This document shows, one piece after another, positions 1 through 7,313 of a stretch of 15,880 bases of DNA. The stretch lies in contig CAJATB010000261.1 in NCBI GenBank assembly GCA_903944755.1, positions 1-15,880 of the forward strand. The letters run 5' to 3'. The notes under the pieces were generated by a model. The model was not told the DNA's origin. It saw only the letters and a list, made by a program, of their open reading frames with translations, and made no database searches. The position numbers and the translations under genes were made by a program. How positions within the stretch are numbered: position 1 is the stretch's first letter; every line of letters begins with the position of its first letter. This DNA is from an uncultured Bacteroidota bacterium (GTDB lineage: Bacteria; Bacteroidota; Bacteroidia; Chitinophagales; Chitinophagaceae).

Positions 1-102
1 GTTGTACCTTATAAGTCATGTACACAAATTAAGTAGTTTTAATTACTTTTTCTTACCTTTTGAATACTATCAAATAACTATTAAGTCATAATTCACTATC
101 TC

Positions 103-525
103 ATGAAAAAAATACTCACTTGTTTGGCCTTATTTATTACGATCCTTTCAATAGCACAAAACAATGATATAGTAGCAATCGAACAAATACTAGCAAAACA
201 AGAAAAAGCATGGAATGATGGCAACATTGAAGCTTTCATGATTGGCTATTGGAAAAATGACAGCTTAGTATTTGTAGGCAAAAACGGTCCTACTTATGGT
301 TTCGGTAAAACGCTAGCCAATTATAAGAAAAGTTACCCCGATACTGCCCAAATGGGTAAGCTACACTTTGATATACTCAATATGAAACCCTTAGATAAAG
401 CCCATTATTTCGTTGTTGGAAAATGGCATCTAAAAAGAACCGTTGGCGATATGGGTGGACACTTTACCTTAATTTTTAGAAAAACAAAACAAGGCTGGAA
501 AATAATAGCAGACCATAGTAGTTAA
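103..525 (+). CDS. Secreted NTF2-like (SnoaL/DUF4440-type) protein
   Basis: Encodes 140 residues. Residues 1-18 (MKKILTCLALFITILSIA) look like a Sec signal peptide, so the mature protein of about 120 residues should be periplasmic or secreted. The rest resembles the small cone-shaped NTF2-like fold of the SnoaL/DUF4440 group: an N-terminal helix with ILAKQEKAWNDGN, a middle segment with YGFGKTLANYKKSYPD, then beta strands ending in GGHFTLIFRK and GWKIIADHSS. Members of this fold include small-molecule binding proteins, isomerases and hydrolases, so no reaction can be assigned. The ATG at 103 is chosen because it gives a complete signal peptide. The gene stands alone and converges on the small membrane protein gene across only 13 bases. 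The family call is by pattern and is moderately sure; the function is unknown. Confidence 0.75.
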   Translation: MKKILTCLALFITILSIAQNNDIVAIEQILAKQEKAWNDGNIEAFMIGYWKNDSLVFVGKNGPTYGFGKTLANYKKSYPDTAQMGKLHFDILNMKPLDKAHYFVVGKWHLKRTVGDMGGHFTLIFRKTKQGWKIIADHSS

Positions 526-538
526 ACTACAAAATGCA

Positions 539-772
539 TTAATGAATTTTAAAACCAACTGGTTTTATCCAAATTTTATAAAGCACATATAATAGGCCTG
601 CAAGACTCGTTAGTAAAAAAATATAAAATAGTACATTACCAAGTTGCCAATGTTTTTCAATAAATGCATAGCCCCACATAATGCCTAGTGTGGAATTTAA
701 AGTTAGCCACAAAAAAAATATACCAATACTATTCATGATCCTATTTAGGTATAGCATTATTTCAGGTTCCAT
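539..772 (-). CDS. Small two-helix inner-membrane protein, unknown function
   Basis: Encodes 77 residues with two hydrophobic segments, about residues 13-36 (SIGIFFLWLTLNSTLGIMWG begins at 15) and 46-66 (VLFYIFLLTSLAGLLYVLYK). A short polar loop (EKHWQLG) joins them and a basic tail (KIWIKPVGFKIH) follows, as expected of an inner-membrane protein with both ends on the same side. Its ATG at 772-770 directly follows the TAA of the M23 peptidase gene (TAAATG on the minus strand), so the two are almost surely cotranscribed and probably translationally coupled. I do not recognise a named family. The adjacency suggests, but does not show, an envelope role linked to the peptidase. The small size leaves some doubt that it is a real gene, but the membrane-protein composition and coupling favour it. 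Confidence 0.65.
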   Translation of the reverse strand: MEPEIMLYLNRIMNSIGIFFLWLTLNSTLGIMWGYAFIEKHWQLGNVLFYIFLLTSLAGLLYVLYKIWIKPVGFKIH

Positions 773-1744
773 TTAGTCTAGGCTTTGTTTATTAGCCGCC
801 GCTGCCTTTAACATTCGGTCAAATTGCGCTGGCGTTAAATCATTAAAAAAATAATATACGGGGTCAACTTTGGCTCCTCTTTTAATTACCTCATAGTGTA
901 AATGCGCACCCGTACTTTTACCAGTACTTCCTACATAGCCAATTACCTCTCCCCTTTTTATAGACTGCCCTACCTTGGCTTTCACGCGTACCATATGCGC
1001 ATACAAAGTTTGATAGCCATACCCATGATTAATTACTACTTTATTCCCATAGCCGTCGGTATTAAAACCAGCAGCCTGTATTACACCATCCGAAGTAGCA
1101 TAAATGGGAGTACCCATTGGAGCTGAAAAGTCCAAGCCCGCATGCAAACGGTAGTCCTTGTACAAAGGATCAATTCTATACCCAAATCCAGATGCGACCC
1201 TTTTTAAATTTTTATTACTAACAGGTTGTATAGCAGGAATAGCTCTTAGTAATTTTTCCTTATTCTTAACCATCGTAGTAATTTCTACAAAAGAATTAGA
1301 CTGAAAAGCCATCCTCAAGCTTAGGTTGTTGAGCTGATTTTTCATGTCCTCGATGAGCTCATTATTAGATAAACTTTGAATTAAGCGTACCTCTTTTTTT
1401 GCTTGCATTTCTTGCACCCTTGCACTATCTGGAATTGGCGTAGCCTCGAAAATGGAACGATACACTTCATTGTCCCGGTCCTCTAATTCTATCATTTGCA
1501 ATTCAACCTGCTTTAGCCTTTCTTGCAAAACACTATAACTATCCCTAAAAGCGGTATTTTGTTGTCTTAATAATTTTTCCTTCGGAGAGTCGATATATTG
1601 GAAAAGAATAACAACTATTAGTATACCTGTAACAATAGAGGCAGCAATAAAACCGAAGAGTTGTAATAGCCTCACTCTTAACGGCACTTCGACTTTTTCA
1701 AAGCGAAGCGTATGCGTATTAAAGAAGTATTTTATTTTCTTCAT
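773..1744 (-). CDS. Membrane-anchored M23 (LytM-type) peptidoglycan endopeptidase
   Basis: Encodes 323 residues. A short cytoplasmic N-terminus precedes one transmembrane helix (about 29-50), then a charged, heptad-like coiled-coil stretch (about 55-95) and a linker, and a C-terminal M23 domain (about 183-300). The LytM zinc motifs are intact: HAGLD gives H201 and D205, YAH gives H250, and HLH at 281-283 supplies the last ligand and catalytic histidine, so the domain should be active rather than an EnvC/NlpD-type degenerate activator. Enzymes of this family cut peptide cross-links or stems of peptidoglycan in the periplasm during growth and division. The architecture (one helix, coiled coil, LytM) matches the widespread Bacteroidota M23 proteins. 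The gene heads a two-gene unit with the small membrane protein and diverges from alaS. The substrate bond cannot be read from sequence. Confidence 0.93.
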   Translation of the reverse strand: MKKIKYFFNTHTLRFEKVEVPLRVRLLQLFGFIAASIVTGILIVVILFQYIDSPKEKLLRQQNTAFRDSYSVLQERLKQVELQMIELEDRDNEVYRSIFEATPIPDSARVQEMQAKKEVRLIQSLSNNELIEDMKNQLNNLSLRMAFQSNSFVEITTMVKNKEKLLRAIPAIQPVSNKNLKRVASGFGYRIDPLYKDYRLHAGLDFSAPMGTPIYATSDGVIQAAGFNTDGYGNKVVINHGYGYQTLYAHMVRVKAKVGQSIKRGEVIGYVGSTGKSTGAHLHYEVIKRGAKVDPVYYFFNDLTPAQFDRMLKAAAANKQSLD

Positions 1745-1793
1745 TTACCTAATGATTAATTGCTATAAAGTCCATTAAAAAGGGTCAATTCCT

Positions 1794-1801
1794 TACCTTT
1801 G
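1794..1801 (+). promoter_or_regulatory. Candidate -7 element (TACCTTTG) for alaS
   Basis: TACCTTTG is an exact match to the Bacteroidota -7 consensus TAnnTTTG. Transcription would begin near 1806-1808, giving a leader of roughly 60 bases before alaS. No good TTG sits 17-23 bases upstream, so the -33 half is weak and the call rests on one element. Confidence 0.45.
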
Positions 1802-1819
1802 AGGACTTTAAAAACCTTA

Positions 1820-1827
1820 CAAATATA
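1820..1827 (-). promoter_or_regulatory. Candidate -7 element (TATATTTG) for the M23 gene
   Basis: Read on the minus strand this is TATATTTG, matching TAnnTTTG. It would start transcription near 1813, about 70 bases before the M23 start codon. No clear -33 TTG is visible. It lies downstream of, and facing, the candidate alaS element, so the two start points would nearly coincide. Confidence 0.35.
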
Positions 1828-1866
1828 GCTTTTTAAATTCAGCACACTGCCTAAATATATAGCGAC

Positions 1867-4560
1867 ATGATGACCAGTACCGAAATAAGACAAAAGTTTT
1901 TAGATTTTTTTGCATCTAAAGGGCATACCATTGTGCCATCAGCACCAATAGTTGTAAAAAATGACCCGACCTTGCTTTTCACAAATGCAGGTATGAACCA
2001 ATTCAAAGATTTCTTTTTAGGGAATCAAATTCCTACTCATACTAGAATAGCCGATACACAAAAATGTTTACGTGTTAGCGGAAAACACAACGACTTAGAA
2101 GAAGTGGGTGTAGACACCTATCACCACACTATGTTTGAAATGTTGGGCAACTGGAGCTTTGGAGATTACTTTAAAACAGAAGCTATTGCATGGAGTTGGG
2201 AATTATTAACAAAAGAATACAAGTTAGATCCAAATAAATTATACGTCTCTGTTTTTGAAGGAGACCCTGCTGAAAATTTACCGCAGTCAAGTTTAGCATT
2301 AAAAGAATGGAGAAAATGGGTTCCTGAAGAACGTATTATTTTCGGAAACAAGAAGGATAATTTTTGGGAAATGGGTGACACAGGACCATGTGGGCCTTGC
2401 AGCGAAATTCACGTGGACATGCGTAGTGATGAAGAAATTGCAAAAGTACCAGGGCGTGATTTAGTAAATAACGATCATCCTCAGGTAATTGAAATATGGA
2501 ACAATGTATTCATCCAATACAATCGAAAAAAAGACGGCAGTTTAGAAGCATTGCCAAATAAACATGTGGACACAGGTATGGGATTTGAAAGGTTAGTACG
2601 TGCCATTCAAGGTAAAAAGAGCAACTACGATACCGATGTGTTTACAGGCACCATTGAAGCTGTGGCAACAATTACAGGTAAAACATATGACTATAGCGAT
2701 AGTAAACAAGCAATCGCTTTTAGAGTATTAGCAGATCATATCCGTGCAATTGCATTCACTATAGCCGATGGGCAACTACCGGCCAATACTGGTGCAGGAT
2801 ATGTAATAAGAAGAATTTTAAGAAGGGCTGTGAGATACTATTATTCTTACCTCGATTACAAGCAACCCTTACTGCATCAATTAATGCCCATATTAGCAAA
2901 ACAATTTGAACATGTATTTCCGGAATTAAATGCACAATTAGAATTTGTAAGCAAAGTGGTGAAAGAAGAAGAAGATGGTTTTTTACGCACTTTAGAAAAG
3001 GGATTAAAAAGAATGGATGATATTATCAGTACACATGAAAAAGGGGCTACCATTGAAGGAAAACTAGTTTTTGAACTATTTGACACCTTTGGTTTCCCTG
3101 TAGACTTGACAAGGTTAATTGCAAGTGAGAATGAACTACTAGTGGATGAGGCGGGATTTGAAAATGAAATGCAGCAGCAAAAAAATAGAAGCAGAGCTGC
3201 CACAGCAATAGACACAGGCGATTGGATACAAGTAACAGAAGATACTGAAACAGCATTCATTGGCTATACACAAACCGAAGCGGCTACTACTATCATTAAA
3301 TATAGAAACGTAAAAGCGAAAGGAAAAGAAGCCTACCAATGGGTATTAGCTGCAACACCTTTTTATGCTGAAAGTGGCGGACAAATAGGAGATACTGGTA
3401 CACTGTTATTTGAAGATGGAACTGCATTAGCCGTTACCGACACTAAGAAAGAAAATAATTTATTCATTCATTTTACAGATACCTTACCTAACACAATTGG
3501 CGTAAAAGTTAAAGCAAGTGTAAACACTACGGACCGAAAAAATACTACTTTACACCACTCTGCTACACACTTGTTACATGCAGCACTTAGAAATGTTTTA
3601 GGAAAACATGTGGCACAAAAAGGTAGTTTAGTGAACACAGAACAATTACGTTTTGACTTTTCTCATTTTGCAAAAATGACAGATGCGGAAATTGTAGCTG
3701 TGCGTAAAATAGTGAACGATAAAATAAAAGAAAATGTTCCAGTTGTTATAAAAGAGATGAGTAAGGACGAAGCTATTGCAATGGGCGCAATGGCATTATT
3801 TGGAGAAAAATATGGAGAAAAAGTACGTGTAGTAGTAATGGATCCTAACTATTCCATTGAATTATGCGGAGGAACGCATGTAGGCCATACCGGAGAAATT
3901 GGAAACTTTATACTCAAGGCTGAAGCTTCTGTAGCAGCAGGTGTGAGAAGAATTGAAGCGGTAGTAGGTGATGCTGCAACAATGTATTTAACAGAAGCTA
4001 AAGAAAAACTTCACAAACAAATTATTCAACTAACAGCATCTTGTGCTATGCAAGCTGAAAAATTGAATAGTATATTTAAAGCCCCTGAATGGAATGAGCA
4101 GTCAAGTGTTACTGTTTTGAACGATACTATTGCCGAATTACTAATAAGCCAAAAAGAACTTGCGAAAAAATTAGAAAGTCAAGATGCCTTAGTCGTAAAT
4201 GAGTTGTTTGAAAAATTTAGCACCGCATTCATTTCGGTTAATGGTGTTTCATTTTTGGGTGAACAAGTTGCATTAAGTAGTGCGGATAATCTAAAGAAAT
4301 TAGCCAATCAATTAATTGCATTACATACAAAATCAGTAGTAATCTTAACTGCAGCTACTGAAGGAAAAGCAAATGTAGCCTTAGCAATTAGCGAAAGCCT
4401 TGTACATGAAAAGAATTGGCAGGCACCACAAATAATTAAAGACAAAATTGCGCCTCTAATTAAAGGTGGTGGTGGTGGACAAAAAACATTAGCTAGTGCG
4501 GGTGGCCAAGATGCGAGTCAACTAGAAAAAGTGATTACGGCTATAAAAGAGATGCTTTAA
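1867..4560 (+). CDS. alaS: Alanine--tRNA ligase (AlaRS)
   Basis: Encodes 897 residues, full length for bacterial AlaRS. The enzyme charges tRNA-Ala with alanine in the cytoplasm and clears mischarged Ser- or Gly-tRNA-Ala. All modules are visible: the class II catalytic core (about 1-250, with RIADTQKCLRVSGKHNDLEE and MFEMLGNWSFGDYF), the tRNA-recognition region (about 250-460), the linker and editing domain with FYAESGGQ at 499-506, the editing zinc motifs H564xxxH568 and C667xxxH671, and the C-Ala domain with its glycine-rich KGGGGGQ at 866-872. Nothing is truncated. Two consecutive ATG codons (1867 and 1870) open the frame; either could be used. There is no Shine-Dalgarno sequence, as usual in this phylum. 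The gene appears to be monocistronic, with stem-loops and a fresh promoter before the next gene. Confidence 0.99.
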   Translation: MMTSTEIRQKFLDFFASKGHTIVPSAPIVVKNDPTLLFTNAGMNQFKDFFLGNQIPTHTRIADTQKCLRVSGKHNDLEEVGVDTYHHTMFEMLGNWSFGDYFKTEAIAWSWELLTKEYKLDPNKLYVSVFEGDPAENLPQSSLALKEWRKWVPEERIIFGNKKDNFWEMGDTGPCGPCSEIHVDMRSDEEIAKVPGRDLVNNDHPQVIEIWNNVFIQYNRKKDGSLEALPNKHVDTGMGFERLVRAIQGKKSNYDTDVFTGTIEAVATITGKTYDYSDSKQAIAFRVLADHIRAIAFTIADGQLPANTGAGYVIRRILRRAVRYYYSYLDYKQPLLHQLMPILAKQFEHVFPELNAQLEFVSKVVKEEEDGFLRTLEKGLKRMDDIISTHEKGATIEGKLVFELFDTFGFPVDLTRLIASENELLVDEAGFENEMQQQKNRSRAATAIDTGDWIQVTEDTETAFIGYTQTEAATTIIKYRNVKAKGKEAYQWVLAATPFYAESGGQIGDTGTLLFEDGTALAVTDTKKENNLFIHFTDTLPNTIGVKVKASVNTTDRKNTTLHHSATHLLHAALRNVLGKHVAQKGSLVNTEQLRFDFSHFAKMTDAEIVAVRKIVNDKIKENVPVVIKEMSKDEAIAMGAMALFGEKYGEKVRVVVMDPNYSIELCGGTHVGHTGEIGNFILKAEASVAAGVRRIEAVVGDAATMYLTEAKEKLHKQIIQLTASCAMQAEKLNSIFKAPEWNEQSSVTVLNDTIAELLISQKELAKKLESQDALVVNELFEKFSTAFISVNGVSFLGEQVALSSADNLKKLANQLIALHTKSVVILTAATEGKANVALAISESLVHEKNWQAPQIIKDKIAPLIKGGGGGQKTLASAGGQDASQLEKVITAIKEML

Positions 4561-4591
4561 TAGTATTTAAAACTATTAAATAATTGATTAC

Positions 4592-4621
4592 GAAGCCCTT
4601 AGATGAACATTTAAGGGCTTC
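4592..4621 (+). terminator. Stem-loop downstream of alaS (possible terminator)
   Basis: GAAGCCCTTA at 4592-4601 pairs perfectly with TAAGGGCTTC at 4612-4621 around a 10-base loop. It begins 32 bases after the alaS stop. No T-run follows on either strand, so it is not a classic intrinsic terminator; it may instead protect the 3' end or assist factor-dependent termination. Confidence 0.45.
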
Positions 4622-4639
4622 CTGGTAGTTAACATAAAT

Positions 4640-4654
4640 AGTGTGCCCCACACT
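4640..4654. other. Second short hairpin between alaS and the PDZ gene
   Basis: AGTGTG (4640-4645) pairs with CACACT (4649-4654) across a CCC loop. It is flanked by two copies of CTGGTA (4622-4627 and 4653-4658). It sits 18 bases beyond the first stem-loop and about 95 bases before the promoter of the next gene. The role is unknown; it could be part of the alaS 3' end. Confidence 0.3.
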
Positions 4655-4722
4655 GGTATTACAGCGCTCTTTCTTGCCTGAATAAATAATCATCATTTTT
4701 AAGAAAATTTAACATTTCCGAA

Positions 4723-4755
4723 TTGTTTCGTAGTTAATTTATTTTCCTATTTTTG
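4723..4755 (+). promoter_or_regulatory. Bacteroidota-type promoter of the PDZ gene
   Basis: TTG at 4723-4725, a 22-base spacer and TATTTTTG at 4748-4755 fit the TTG-N17-23-TAnnTTTG arrangement described for this phylum. Transcription would begin near 4760, giving a leader of about 30 bases. It lies after the alaS stem-loops, so the PDZ gene probably has its own transcript. Confidence 0.6.
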
Positions 4756-4789
4756 ATGTACAAAATTCTTCGTACTAAATAAAGTTTTT

Positions 4790-5779
4790 ATGAAAATAAA
4801 GTTAATAAGCCTCCTGCTATGTATTTCAATTTTGGGACTAGTGCAAGCACAAAATGTAGAAGTGACTATTGAGCCAAAAAACAAGCAACCTAAAATTATC
4901 AATATTGATACCACTATTAATATCACAGTAGAGGGTGATATTATCACTATTAATGGAGAGAAAGTAGATAAAAATGATCCACGTTTAAATAGACAGGGTA
5001 AGCACAAAATAATTTTTAGTAAATCTAAAAAAGCCCCCTTTGAAGGAAACCTTTTTGATTCAGATGAATTTGATGCAATCACATTTGATAAGGAATTAGG
5101 AATGAATCAAATTCCTCCTATACAAAACAAAGCATTCCTAGGCGTAGCCACTGAAGCCTGTCCAGAAGGTGCGAAAATTAATGAGGTAATGGAAGCTAGT
5201 CCAGCATTAAAGGCAGGCTTAAAAGTAAATGACATTATTACATTTGTTAATGAGGTAAAAATTGATGGCCCGCAAAAATTATTTGAAACAGTAGGGACAT
5301 TTAACCCAGCAGACAAATTAAAAATTACGTACTTAAGAGACGGGAAAAAAGCAAGTATACACATACAACTTGAAAAAAATAAAGTAGTACCACAAGTGCG
5401 TGCTTATAATTTTAATGGACCTAACAAACTGCTACCCGGAAAGCGATTCAACTTTGCAATTCCTAATATGCCTGAAATGGAAGGGTTACTAGGTAAATAT
5501 GATAAAAAGCCAAAAATTGGGATTTCCATTGAAGACATTGCTGTTGGTGAAGGGGTTGTTGTTAAAAAAGTGACAGAAGGTTCACTTGCAGAAAAGGCCG
5601 GTTTTAAGGTGAATGATCTTATACTCAAATTAAACGACGAAACCATTACAGAAGTGAATGATCTTAAATGGGAATATTTAGAAGTAGGTAAAAAATTACA
5701 ATTTGAAATTCATCGAAATGGCGAAAAAAAGACCATTGAACTCATTATCCCAAAAAAGATTAATTCGGCAGATTTATAG
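4790..5779 (+). CDS. Exported protein with two PDZ domains, no protease domain
   Basis: Encodes 329 residues. Residues 1-20 (MKIKLISLLLCISILGLVQA) form a signal peptide with an AQA-Q cleavage site, placing the protein in the periplasm or outside. Residues 21-110 are a beta-rich, lysine-rich region of no recognised family. Two PDZ-like domains follow: about 115-195 (FLGVATE, then SPALKAGLKVNDIITFVN) and about 241-320 (PKIGISIED, then GSLAEKAGFKVNDLILKLN). Both keep the hydrophobic carboxylate-binding loop region and the GLKxNDxI/GFKxNDxI signature. No trypsin-like or other catalytic domain is present, so it is probably an adaptor or substrate-binding protein rather than a DegP-type protease. 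It has its own promoter and terminator. A PDZ fold is well supported; the partner and function are unknown. Confidence 0.85.
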   Translation: MKIKLISLLLCISILGLVQAQNVEVTIEPKNKQPKIINIDTTINITVEGDIITINGEKVDKNDPRLNRQGKHKIIFSKSKKAPFEGNLFDSDEFDAITFDKELGMNQIPPIQNKAFLGVATEACPEGAKINEVMEASPALKAGLKVNDIITFVNEVKIDGPQKLFETVGTFNPADKLKITYLRDGKKASIHIQLEKNKVVPQVRAYNFNGPNKLLPGKRFNFAIPNMPEMEGLLGKYDKKPKIGISIEDIAVGEGVVVKKVTEGSLAEKAGFKVNDLILKLNDETITEVNDLKWEYLEVGKKLQFEIHRNGEKKTIELIIPKKINSADL

Positions 5780-5810
5780 CCTGACCAATACTTAGGCTAA
5801 CAATTGATTT

Positions 5811-5836
5811 AAAAATGCGGCCTTGGCCGCATTTTT
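5811..5836 (+). terminator. Intrinsic terminator after the PDZ gene
   Basis: AAAAATGCGGCC (5811-5822) and GGCCGCATTTTT (5825-5836) form a 12-bp inverted repeat with a two-base centre; in practice the tip opens to a CTTG tetraloop. The GC-rich upper stem followed by five Ts is a standard Rho-independent terminator, starting 31 bases after the PDZ stop. The A-run on the left makes it potentially bidirectional. Its centre holds the TTG that may serve the gatB promoter. Confidence 0.85.
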
Positions 5837-5856
5837 GGTTTAATACTGTATTTTTG
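5823..5856 (+). promoter_or_regulatory. Candidate gatB promoter, very close to the start codon
   Basis: TATTTTTG at 5849-5856 matches the TAnnTTTG element, with TTG at 5823-5825 (23-base spacer) as a possible -33 half. Only four bases separate the element from the ATG at 5861, so the predicted transcript would begin at or within a base or two of the start codon. The TTG lies in the terminator hairpin loop. Confidence 0.45.
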
Positions 5857-5860
5857 TAGC

Positions 5861-7306
5861 ATGGCGACATTGGAAAAATACGAAGCAGTTATAGGGCTTG
5901 AAATTCATGCACAATTGGCTACACATAGCAAATTATTCTGCGGTGACGCGGCTTCCTTTGGTGCAGCACCAAACACGCATATTAGCCCAATAACTATGGG
6001 CCATCCAGGAACTTTGCCTAAGACAAATACTAAAGCAATTGAGTACGCCATAAAAATGGGACTAGCTTGTGGATGCGACATTGAAAAAGACAACTACTTT
6101 GCACGCAAGCATTATTTTTATCCAGATTTGCCTAAAGGTTATCAGATATCACAACACACTACCCCAATTTGTGTGGGTGGAAAAGTAAGCATCAAAAATA
6201 GTGAAGGCGAAAAAATAATTCAATTAAACAGAATTCATTTAGAAGAAGATGCAGGTAAAAGTATTCACGATATTTCTGCTACAGATACCTTAATAGATTT
6301 AAATAGAGCAGGCACACCCCTTATTGAAATGGTAACCGAACCTTGTATTCATTCCGCAGAAGACGCCTTTTTGTTTGTTACCGAGGTGAGGCGCCTAGTG
6401 AGGTGGATTGGCATTTGTGATGGAAATATGGAAGAAGGAAGTTTAAGATGTGATGCAAATATATCAATCCGAGAAAAAGGCGACACCAAGTTGGGTACAA
6501 GAGTGGAGGTAAAGAATTTAAATTCAATTCGTAATATTAAAAAAGCAATAGAATTCGAAATTGAACGACTCATTCAAATTACTGAAACTGGAGGAACCAT
6601 TATTCAGCAAACAAGAAGTTTTGATGCCAATAATGATACTACTTTTTCAATTAGGGACAAAGAAGACGCGAATGACTATAGGTATTTCCCCGACCCAGAT
6701 TTAGCCCCATTTCATTTAACGGATGAATACATTAAAAATATTCAGGACGCATTACCCTCCCTTCCAAATGAACTAAAGGAAACATGGAAACAATTATATT
6801 CACTTTCCGATTACGATATCGAACAGTTATGTGAACATAAGGAAGAAGCTGATTTTTATATTGCTTGGACAAAGCAAACGCCTCACTATAAAGCTGCTGC
6901 TAATTGGATCCTAGGACCTATTAGGGGCTACTTAAACGAATCAAAACATAGTTATAAAATGCTTACTAGCGCCATCCCCTATCTTGTTCAATTATTGGAT
7001 TTAGTAGAAAGTGGCCAGTTAAATTTTTCAGTAGCTAGCGGGAAAGTATTCAAAGCAATCATGGAACAACCACAATCGCCTTTACAATTTGCTCAATCAC
7101 ACAACTTATTGCAATCTAATTCAACAGACGAAATGAGTAGTTGGGTTGATCAGGTACTAGCTCAAAATACAGATAAAGTTGAAGCGTATAAAAAAGGGAA
7201 AAAAGGTTTGATAGGCCTTTTTGTCGGAGAAGTAAAAAAAATAAGTAAAGGCAAAGCCGATCCAAAAACAATAACACAAATTCTTGAACAAAAACTTTCT
7301 AAATAA
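5861..7306 (+). CDS. gatB: Asp-tRNA(Asn)/Glu-tRNA(Gln) amidotransferase subunit B
   Basis: Encodes 481 residues, the usual GatB length. GatB is the tRNA-binding and kinase/transamidation subunit of the cytoplasmic GatCAB complex, which turns misacylated Glu-tRNA-Gln or Asp-tRNA-Asn into the correct amide using ATP and ammonia from GatA. Visible marks are the N-terminal YEAVIGLEIHAQL, the family signature FYPDLPKGYQISQ at 86-98, RIHLEEDAGKSIHD, and LIEMVTEPC with the following SLRCDANISIR. A helical YqeY-like tail (about 330-481) ends in GLFVGEVKKISKGKADP, the typical GatB C-terminus. No residue appears to be missing. gatA and gatC are not in this window, so the complex is encoded at scattered loci. 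A thioredoxin-like lipoprotein gene follows after seven bases, probably on the same transcript. Which amidated tRNA is needed here cannot be judged from the window. Confidence 0.98.
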   Translation: MATLEKYEAVIGLEIHAQLATHSKLFCGDAASFGAAPNTHISPITMGHPGTLPKTNTKAIEYAIKMGLACGCDIEKDNYFARKHYFYPDLPKGYQISQHTTPICVGGKVSIKNSEGEKIIQLNRIHLEEDAGKSIHDISATDTLIDLNRAGTPLIEMVTEPCIHSAEDAFLFVTEVRRLVRWIGICDGNMEEGSLRCDANISIREKGDTKLGTRVEVKNLNSIRNIKKAIEFEIERLIQITETGGTIIQQTRSFDANNDTTFSIRDKEDANDYRYFPDPDLAPFHLTDEYIKNIQDALPSLPNELKETWKQLYSLSDYDIEQLCEHKEEADFYIAWTKQTPHYKAAANWILGPIRGYLNESKHSYKMLTSAIPYLVQLLDLVESGQLNFSVASGKVFKAIMEQPQSPLQFAQSHNLLQSNSTDEMSSWVDQVLAQNTDKVEAYKKGKKGLIGLFVGEVKKISKGKADPKTITQILEQKLSK

Positions 7307-7313
7307 TTACTAT

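Noticed and set aside
1..102. TACCTTTT near 54 as a promoter for the first gene
   Set aside because: It misses the final G in register and has no -33 partner, and the left edge of the window hides context.
518..530. Near-palindrome GTAGTTAAACTAC at the end of the NTF2-like gene
   Set aside because: It has only 6-bp arms with AT-rich pairing, overlaps the stop codon, and has no T-run; too weak to call a terminator or operator.
2877..3260. A 127-residue serine-rich open frame antisense to alaS
   Set aside because: It lies wholly within alaS, which has every expected motif. Its composition (long Ser/Phe runs) is what the reverse complement of AT-rich coding sequence gives, and it lacks a family likeness.
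5777..5799. TAGCCT/AGGCTA inverted repeat overlapping the PDZ gene stop codon
   Set aside because: It is a 6-bp stem with an 11-base loop just before a far stronger terminator at 5811-5836; probably chance.
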